Source of the DNA: Asparagopsis taxiformis
Lineage: Eukaryota; Rhodophyta; Florideophyceae; Bonnemaisoniales; Bonnemaisoniaceae
Reading direction: 5' to 3'
Assembly: GCA_030407315.1 (NCBI GenBank)
Contig: JALQPE010002070.1
Span: 248,001-312,000 of the forward strand
DNA length: 64,000 nt
In this document: piece after piece, positions 57,748 to 64,000 of the stretch
Position numbering within the stretch: the first letter of the stretch is position 1
Layout: each line of letters begins with the position of its first letter
Position numbers and translations under genes: made by a program
The notes under the pieces: generated by a model
Told to the model about the DNA's origin: nothing
What the model saw: only the letters and a program-made list of their open reading frames with translations
Database searches by the model: none

Positions 57748-58671
57748 TCACATTGGTAGTACCAAAAAACATTCTCCGATATCCGACCAGAACACGTCCT
57801 GCCCCAATTCGCCAGAGCAAAACTCCAAAGCGCCACTGATCGCACCTATTACCACACTGCTTTCTACATCTCTTTCTCTCTCAGCAAGTCTTCCCCTACT
57901 TAGACTGCTAGAAGGTACTGGCACAAGCCCATACAAAGTGACGGGCGCTGCACTTTCAAATACAAATTCTTCGTTTGGCGCCAACACTGGTTGCCGTCTT
58001 TCACCACCGACTCCCCATCCCTCGACATGCTTTGTCTGCGACATGACAAAACTTTCGATAGCAAATTTACGTCCAATAAGTTGCACGATCTGTTCACCAA
58101 CATTGCGAACTCTTATTCTAGTACCGAATATTGCCAAATTAGCGGTCCGTTGTCTTCCACTGCGATCGACATCATAAAACACTTCCAGTTCCACCGAAAC
58201 AGCATTGGAAACCGTTGTGCAGCAAACTCTTCTATGCGCGATGTCTCTCCAGGCGCCAAAGTCCACATCGGCATGATCGAGCACGATAGGGGGTTGTTCG
58301 ATTTTTGCAAGCGCATCGCGCAGAACGGCTGCGCGGCGGAAGCGATTGTCGCTTGCGGCGGCGTCCATTTGTCGACGTAGCGAGACGTACGGGTCGCTGA
58401 GCTCGAGAGATTGGATGCGGTCGCGCAGTCGAGCGGCGTCAGAAAAGCGCTGGTCGGCCACTGCTGCGTGCTGTTGGCGACGAAGCGCCGAAATTTGAGT
58501 CCATAGTGCGCGGCGCGCGTTGGCGTCGCGTGCGCGACGCTTCTCACGATTGAAGCCGAAGACGGCGACGGGTGGGGCTCGCGTGCATGACGGAATCGAG
58601 GGGAGTCGATGAGCGGATGTGAGCGCTAGAGGACTGCTTGGTGGGATGAAGGCCATGGTTGGACGCGCCAT
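57748..58671 (-). CDS. UVR-ApaG domain protein, probably plastid
   Basis: 307 residues from MARPTMAFIPP. After a Ser/Pro/Ala-rich transit-like leader come two UVR motifs (about 50-115): ALRRQQHAAVADQRFSDAARL and LRRQMDAAASDNRFRRAAVLR, with the A-x-x-x-x-F-x-x-A-A-x-L-R-D pattern of UvrB and Clp-regulator proteins. The second half is an ApaG/DUF525 beta domain: RIRVRNVGEQIVQLIGRKF, HVEGWGVGGERRQPVLAPNEEFVFESAAP. UVR motifs mediate protein contacts, and ApaG folds bind ligands or partners; no enzyme activity is implied. A role in plastid protein turnover is inference. Confidence 0.85.
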   Translation of the reverse strand: MARPTMAFIPPSSPLALTSAHRLPSIPSCTRAPPVAVFGFNREKRRARDANARRALWTQISALRRQQHAAVADQRFSDAARLRDRIQSLELSDPYVSLRRQMDAAASDNRFRRAAVLRDALAKIEQPPIVLDHADVDFGAWRDIAHRRVCCTTVSNAVSVELEVFYDVDRSGRQRTANLAIFGTRIRVRNVGEQIVQLIGRKFAIESFVMSQTKHVEGWGVGGERRQPVLAPNEEFVFESAAPVTLYGLVPVPSSSLSRGRLAERERDVESSVVIGAISGALEFCSGELGQDVFWSDIGECFLVLPM

Positions 58672-58869
58672 GCGGGCTGTGGATGGAGAGCTGGGAGGGA
58701 TGGGAATCGGGGTTTTCTGACACGATCGATAATGTATTAAATTGGTGGCGTAAGCACGAGTGTACTTGTTCGCCAAGTGGTATTGCTGTTGCCCGTGAAT
58801 GCAAATTAAATTGATAAAAATTACATCCATCAAGCGATGTGAACCTCTGCTTGAGAAAACAAGGCCCAA

Positions 58870-59775
58870 TCAAACATTGGGACATACACCATTTTGCGCA
58901 ACAACCTGTCCCTTGACAATCGCTGACAATCCCGTGTCCATGCTTGTGCTCTCCTCGAGCAAACTTTCCTCACGTCCCTTCCAATCATTCTCCTCCACAA
59001 TCGGCGTCTGATATCTCGACGCGCTTTCCGTGTACTCCATCTTGATCTCACCATTCGCAGCTCTCGACAGGCATGCGGCCGCCCTCAAAGCGGGCACCGC
59101 AGACAAATTACGTCTATGGCTCTTCCTACGTCTAGCTCGCCCACTACCATGCGTCGGTAATGACACCGCTTCTCTCTGCACCATCCTCACATCCGTTTCG
59201 TCCTCCGACACTGCCGACGTGCACGAAACCGACAATGGCGACGGCTTGCCAACCCTAGTATCTCCAGCCCGTACCGCCACCGGCGCAAAAACAAACTCCG
59301 CCTCATCCTCGGAAGCATGCGGCGGCGAGCTCACAGCCGCAGACGCATGCACGCTCGGCACGTCCCCACGCATATCCAAAGCTGTACAATGCACGCGCGC
59401 GACCGACGTCTGTGAGCATATGCCGTCGTCCATTGAAATTGAACGCTCCATCGCGCTGCGGGTGGCAGACTCGCATGCAGCGGATGCAGCAGGGAGAAGC
59501 GAAGGCGCCGCAAGCTGGCTGGACAGATTGTCGTCAAAAGTTGAACTACGCGAAAATGAACGTGCATTCGCGCAGGGGAATAGGTCGTCATCACTGGCCG
59601 AATGAATAGCTGCTTCACCTCGATTGGCTGCTAGTTGCGCCTCAATTGATATACTGCGTGATATTCGCGCACGCGCAGATTCCTCCGCCTCGTCGTGGTT
59701 GGAGAGAGGACGCGGTTTACCGTGCTCCTTCCAGGCGTGGATGGCCAATGATGTTAACGGTGGGCGCGGCGGCAT
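58870..59775 (-). CDS. Ser-rich phosphosite-repeat protein of unknown function
   Basis: 301 residues from MPPRPPLTSL. I recognise no domain. It contains repeated short units of the form R-S-x-S/T with acidic residues after: ISRSISIEAQ, SFSRSSTFDDN and MERSISMDDG, typical basophilic-kinase and 14-3-3 sites. Other parts are Ala/Ser-rich, with an acidic patch DEAEFVFAPV and a basic stretch GRARRRKSHRRN. The end reads MDTGLSAIVKGQVVAQNGVCPNV. The repeats suggest regulated phosphorylation. An upstream Met at 59937 exists, but the added part looks non-coding. Confidence 0.5.
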   Translation of the reverse strand: MPPRPPLTSLAIHAWKEHGKPRPLSNHDEAEESARARISRSISIEAQLAANRGEAAIHSASDDDLFPCANARSFSRSSTFDDNLSSQLAAPSLLPAASAACESATRSAMERSISMDDGICSQTSVARVHCTALDMRGDVPSVHASAAVSSPPHASEDEAEFVFAPVAVRAGDTRVGKPSPLSVSCTSAVSEDETDVRMVQREAVSLPTHGSGRARRRKSHRRNLSAVPALRAAACLSRAANGEIKMEYTESASRYQTPIVEENDWKGREESLLEESTSMDTGLSAIVKGQVVAQNGVCPNV

Positions 59776-60361
59776 AGTGCACTTGACTTGGCTGGTGTTT
59801 CTGTCTGGTTGGCTGCCTGTTGACGCAAAATTGTCTGCTATAATCACACCTAGTTGAAAGAGCTCGTTCTTGGGTAGCAGATATGTAATAGTCCACGTCA
59901 CTGTTTGCAACCAACCTTGGCACAACACGGAGCGCATTAGATATAGATATCGCCAGCTGTAAACTGCGAATCATGTGATAAGGGCATTTCCCTCGACAAA
60001 TTGCCATTTCCCACAATTGAATTTCATGAATAGTAGTTGTTCGTATTTTCACTGTCAGCACGTTTGTACAACCTTGTTGGATTTCTATCATTGCTGGCAT
60101 AATCCATCATTACTCAGCTTCTATTGGATCACCACAGAAAGTACAGCTGTAGTCCAAATTTCAATCGAAAAATTGGCCAAGCTCAAAACAGCTCATCACA
60201 CCCACTTGTCCAGCAACACTACCAGCCTTTCATTTCTCCGCAAATACATTACGATGACTTTGCAGCTTCTCCGTCACCTTGTTGCACTCTCCCATCCCAT
60301 ACTACTTTACCACCGCATCCATAAAAGCTGATCGCACTTTTCGTTTTCCACCGCTTGGCAC
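59776..60361. promoter_or_regulatory. Divergent intergenic region
   Basis: 586 bases between the phosphosite-repeat gene (minus) and the tandem-C2 gene (plus). Short ORFs only; nothing recognised. Confidence 0.4.
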
Positions 60362-61267
60362 TTGCCATCGACAACCGTCATGCAATCCCAAGTACAATCC
60401 TCTTTCCGCTTCTACCAACTCAAAATATCCGCCAAGAAGCTGCCCGGTCGCGCACTCCGATGCGACCCGCTAGCAGTAGTCTTCGTCGGCGGCGCAGGTT
60501 CCTGGACAGAAGTTGGCCGAACTGAAAAGCGTATGAATGAATGGAATCCAAAGTTTGCGCAGAACATTCAACTTCCAGGCGATAGCGATGAACAGCGTCG
60601 CCAGCAAATTCGTGTCGATTTCTACAACAAAGAAATGGTCGATACACGATTTCTTGGCACCTGTGAAGTAAACTTTTACGCTCTTATTGCGGCGCAAGGC
60701 ACAGCTGTTGAGCTGGAGCTTCGTACCCCGGACGCTGTGAGTGGAAGCCCTCGCGTGTTTCTAACTGCTCTTGAAGGGTACTCGCTTAAATCCGAACCTT
60801 CGACGGTTAATATATCGTTTCAACTCATGCAAACAAACTTTTATGGTGTTAGTATGCGCATCTTTTATGAGATTAGCCGTGCGGGCAACGGTGCATGGCA
60901 CCCAGTGTTTAAGAGCAACAATATTATGATTGATGAGCAAGGTTGGGGACAGTTTCCAGTTTCAAAGGTTAGTTTGCGTGACCTCGCAATGGACGACGAG
61001 ACTACCGGATTGTTGATTAGTGTGTACCGCTTCAAGCGCATAGGCAGTAAGAGACTCTTGGGGCACTTCCAGACATCTGTTCAAGAAGTTAATCGAAAAA
61101 CAGTGGGAGACTTCATTCCTTTCACCGCTAATCCCAAGGAAAGCCTTCTTGCAGCTGATGTCCAGGTCACTCACACTCAGAAAACTGGCCTGGTGTATGA
61201 GTTTGGCTTTAAGCTCATCAATGTACAATGGAATGCAACCTTTTTGACTGAAGATAACATAATGTAG
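60362..61267 (+). CDS. Tandem-C2 protein, copine-like, without a VWA domain
   Basis: 301 residues, two C2 domains in copine order. C2A (about 13-140): FRFYQLKISAKKLPGRALRCDPLAVVFV, then WTEVGRTEKRMNEWNPKFAQNIQLP, RVDFYNKEMVDTRFLGTCEV. C2B (about 150-295): VNISFQLMQTNF, WHPVFKSNNIMID, LLISVYRFKRIGSKRLLGHFQTSVQEV and VYEFGFKLINVQWNATF. Copines follow this with a VWA domain; here the protein stops. Calcium Asp residues are only partly present (CDP kept; FYNKEM lacks the usual acidic D-x-D). It should bind membranes, perhaps without calcium. A divergent relative is at 16728-17786. Confidence 0.75.
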   Translation: MPSTTVMQSQVQSSFRFYQLKISAKKLPGRALRCDPLAVVFVGGAGSWTEVGRTEKRMNEWNPKFAQNIQLPGDSDEQRRQQIRVDFYNKEMVDTRFLGTCEVNFYALIAAQGTAVELELRTPDAVSGSPRVFLTALEGYSLKSEPSTVNISFQLMQTNFYGVSMRIFYEISRAGNGAWHPVFKSNNIMIDEQGWGQFPVSKVSLRDLAMDDETTGLLISVYRFKRIGSKRLLGHFQTSVQEVNRKTVGDFIPFTANPKESLLAADVQVTHTQKTGLVYEFGFKLINVQWNATFLTEDNIM

Positions 61268-64000
61268 GCAAAGCAATCATCAACAAACACAAAGGATGAT
61301 TCTGCAATTGTACATGACCAACTTATATAGGGTGCGCCTCATCAAGCGCTACCAACACTCTATAAATGAAAACACCCGTTACTTTCATCCTACGCTACAT
61401 AGTGTTCGTACAAGCGAGACACCGCCGTCCTTTTTTCTCTGCTTGCTGCTGCCATAACAGATACAAGCACGCAAAGTCAGCGCTGGTAACTGCTATCGGT
61501 AGATCAGTTGATTCAACGCACCGCACATCTTGCGGGATGCCCGGTACTGTTGTGAATTTCAGACCATAGGTAGAGTGATGAATCAGTTTAGAATTTGACG
61601 GTTCTGGAGTTCCGACTTCACTTTTGCACTGCTGAAGTAGCCTTGTGTTTCTCTAGGGCCCCCTCTTTCAAGTAATTCCTTGAAGAAAATATTATGTCCT
61701 TGAACTTGAATGCATTTTTTTGGTTTTCTACTTGGGTATCATGACGATAACCCATTTGGAACGACGGTACACATTCCTGACAGGACGTGAGATTCTTTGT
61801 GTTATCTTCGGTGGAGGAGCGTGCTGCGCTGAACACTTACGTAACCTGGCACTCTCCGAGTGCAAAACACGAGTAATAACGTGTAAAGAAGATAACGGAA
61901 ATACTGTTGCGAAATGTCTGAATGCTGGAGGGTGCTGTATTTACACTTGGAAAAGCAGTCAATTTCCGAGTGCCCACCACTCCATTTTACGTAAGAATGG
62001 AACAACGGGAAAGCAAAGTTGGAAATCCTACTAAAACGGCAACGATTCGAGTCGAAAGGTGAGTGCATTGTAACCATGTGACTTTGACAATCAAAACATA
62101 TGATTACTTGTTCGGAACAAATCCCTTGAGCAAATTCAATTTAATGTATAGTGAATCATCTCTGGAGCAGAACGGTCATTCACCCGAAATTTTCCATCGA
62201 CTATGCTCGGTGAGTACTTGTAGAATGACTCGGATGATGTGACTGTTACCATTTCGGGAAGACACTTGTTGCTGTGAAGTTGTAGTAAGGAAGAAGAGTG
62301 TTGGAAAGAGTATTCTATTCATAACTGAACCGATCAATTCCTAGCCGCAACTTGGCCTGCAACGGAAAAAGGATTGTTCGTCGATATGCTAGCGCAGTCG
62401 CAAGATGGAGAAATAAAACCAGCATCTCACGTTGCGTTGGGGGCGACGAAAGCAAGGCAATACAACAATGAATCTGAAACTTGGTTTCATACAAACATTC
62501 AACGTTTTTTTTCGCTTACAGCACCTGACACAGACACGCGACCATCTTCATCCAAGTATTGACAGGTTCTCTTTATTTCCGAAGAGCCAATAATCGTAGA
62601 CTGCCGGAGAGAGCGAACAAGTCCGTAATAGCGTAACATAGATATATCATGCTCGGAAATGTGGCATGATGTGCGATATCTTCCACCTGAAGAAAATATC
62701 TTTGGTCGCTCGGTCGCCCTATGTCTTCACCGAGCGAATGTGTTGGACTTCCCGGACATAACACAAATATCTGAATGGAAACCGAAGAGTTATTCTCCAG
62801 CCGGTATTTTGGAATACTAGAGCTACGATGTGCATCTGAAAAGTGATTCCAACTGATTGCGGTTAGGTTATATGAATATATCGATCAAGGGAATGTCGCT
62901 ACATTTTGACGGACACATATTTGACTGATTTGAGAGTACATGTCAGAATGTGTGAGTGCTCATAGTGAGGCTGCACAGTCACAACACGCCAAAGTTTGAA
63001 TTGCAATTGACGTTGCATTCTAGCGGTGAATTTGCAGGGATACATGGCAAGCGTAAGATGGGGAACATTCCACAAGTGTAACTAAGCAGAAGCACAATGG
63101 CAATGTGTGGGCAATAGATCCACATCAACTCGTCGCAATATCCAATTACCGGGCAGATTGTGAGTAATGTTGAACCACAAGTAGGGCGGTTTTGGTGGAC
63201 AAATTTTAGCCGGTGTATGATGTATATAAACTGACACAATAGGTTGCCAACGCACGGTTTTGATGTGCCGAACATTCCACAAGTATCCCAACGAACCCCG
63301 AGCAATTGGCACTTAGGGAATGCACGCATTAGATGAGCGCAAAACAATGCGGAAACTCCTTCCTGTCATCCATCCTATATGAACTACCGAGCGGCATAGA
63401 AAATACCGCACGTCTGCAGGGAAAAAAACTATCTGGCACCAGCGATTCTGCAATATGCAATGTGACCCACACATTCGTGCACAATGTTGTAACACCATAA
63501 TCATATAGACGAGAGCATGTATGTCTTGGCACGTAGCGGTACGGAGAATACGTTGTATGTGACGTGCCTAATTCGGGAACAACTACAGTCCGCCCACGGA
63601 GCAAGCTACGTTTCGAAAGAAATGTTGTCAAACTTCGGTTGTAGGGGAAGGAATATGAAAAGCGACAGCGATGGCGTGTCCGCATCACATGTCACGTTTG
63701 CTCTTTCACTCAGGGTCGTGCTTTACCGCCTCTAATATTATCTGTCAAGGTTGCGTATGCTGTGCTGTCTGGTCGTCACATAATACAATACCATTTAACG
63801 ATGCATGCCGGCGAGAGATTGTAACAAACAACATGTTAGATTTTGACAACGTTGCAAAGTTTTGTAGAAGTTGAGCAAGTTGTATTTCTCGTCGGACATC
63901 ATGTTTTCTGTGGTCCTCCAACACAGGTGATGAGGCTTGATATGCTAGTTGAGCGCAATGCGGAACTAAGCAGCGTACTATGGTGTAACTAGATATATGA
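61268..64000. other. Gene-poor 2.7-kb end of window
   Basis: No gene I can support. ORFs of 60-122 codons occur on both strands (for example 61720-62034 plus, Cys-rich; 62979-63347 minus, Cys-rich) but show no motif and no plausible splice partners. A 15-base direct repeat is listed separately. The region could be intergenic, UTR or part of a gene beyond the window. Confidence 0.5.
63063..63284. repeat. Direct 15-base repeat pair
   Basis: The same 15-mer, GAACATTCCACAAGT, occurs at 63063-63077 and at 63270-63284, spaced 207 bases apart, in otherwise unannotated sequence. The flanks differ. It may be chance or a protein-binding element. Confidence 0.5.

Noticed and set aside
61720..62034. Cys-rich ORF of 104 codons
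   Set aside because: No repeat spacing of Cys, no signal peptide at a plausible start, isolated in non-coding sequence.
62979..63347. Minus-strand Cys-rich ORF of 122 codons with two CGMF pieces
   Set aside because: The repeated CGMF comes from the 15-base DNA repeat; nothing else supports a gene.

Overview
The window is nuclear DNA from a photosynthetic eukaryote, most likely a unicellular alga. It carries mitochondrial genes with targeting presequences (cytochrome c1, NFS1, PAM18/TIM14) next to plastid-type genes: a one-helix LHC-like protein, a plastid-type lysophosphatidate acyltransferase, an RsmD-like rRNA methylase and a stand-alone trigger-factor domain. It also has eukaryote-only genes (LST8, INTS11, the BCD1/ZNHIT6 HIT-finger protein, PTRHD1). 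Genes are dense, on both strands and mostly single-exon. I could place introns with clear GT/AG ends in six genes; they measure 69 to 296 nt. A small-genome red alga or similar lineage fits, but that is inference. There are no operons, rRNAs, convincing tRNAs, transposons or CRISPR arrays.

Layout. 0-9 kb: RsmD-like methylase and trigger-factor-domain protein (convergent), two divergent paralogous MFS transporters with an intron at the same place, an INTS11-like beta-CASP nuclease without its usual C-terminal domain, and a plastid LPAT. 9-18 kb: EMAPII-type tRNA-binding protein, a Ser/Pro/Arg-rich protein, KDPG aldolase, PTRHD1, a gene-poor 2 kb, a HAD phosphatase and a copine-like tandem-C2 protein. 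18-25 kb: two adjacent PrsW-family membrane proteins (one with eroded active site), a three-exon BRCT-containing family X DNA polymerase, and an Ap4A phosphorylase. 25-36 kb: a very large coiled-coil protein, BCD1, dihydroneopterin aldolase, a cyclic-nucleotide-binding-like protein with a carrier-like C-terminus, and an adenosine-deaminase-family enzyme. 36-47 kb: two paralogous tandem-ACT proteins flanking myo-inositol-phosphate synthase and the one-helix protein, a TPR-like protein, a coiled-coil protein and a secreted O-fucosyltransferase-like protein. 47-61 kb: a low-complexity protein, cytochrome c1, a small basic protein, LST8, malate dehydrogenase with a C-terminal tail, PAM18, NFS1, MogA, a UVR-ApaG protein, a phosphosite-rich protein and a second tandem-C2 protein. 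61.3-64 kb: no gene I can support.

The genes do not form one pathway; they are housekeeping genes of plastid, mitochondrion, nucleus and cytosol. The notable theme is local paralogy: MFS pair, PrsW pair, ACT pair and C2 pair. The least ordinary items are the PrsW pair with a probable pseudo-protease, the cNMP-domain/carrier-like fusion, the short INTS11 and the UVR-ApaG architecture. All functional calls come from reading motifs by eye; no database search was run.
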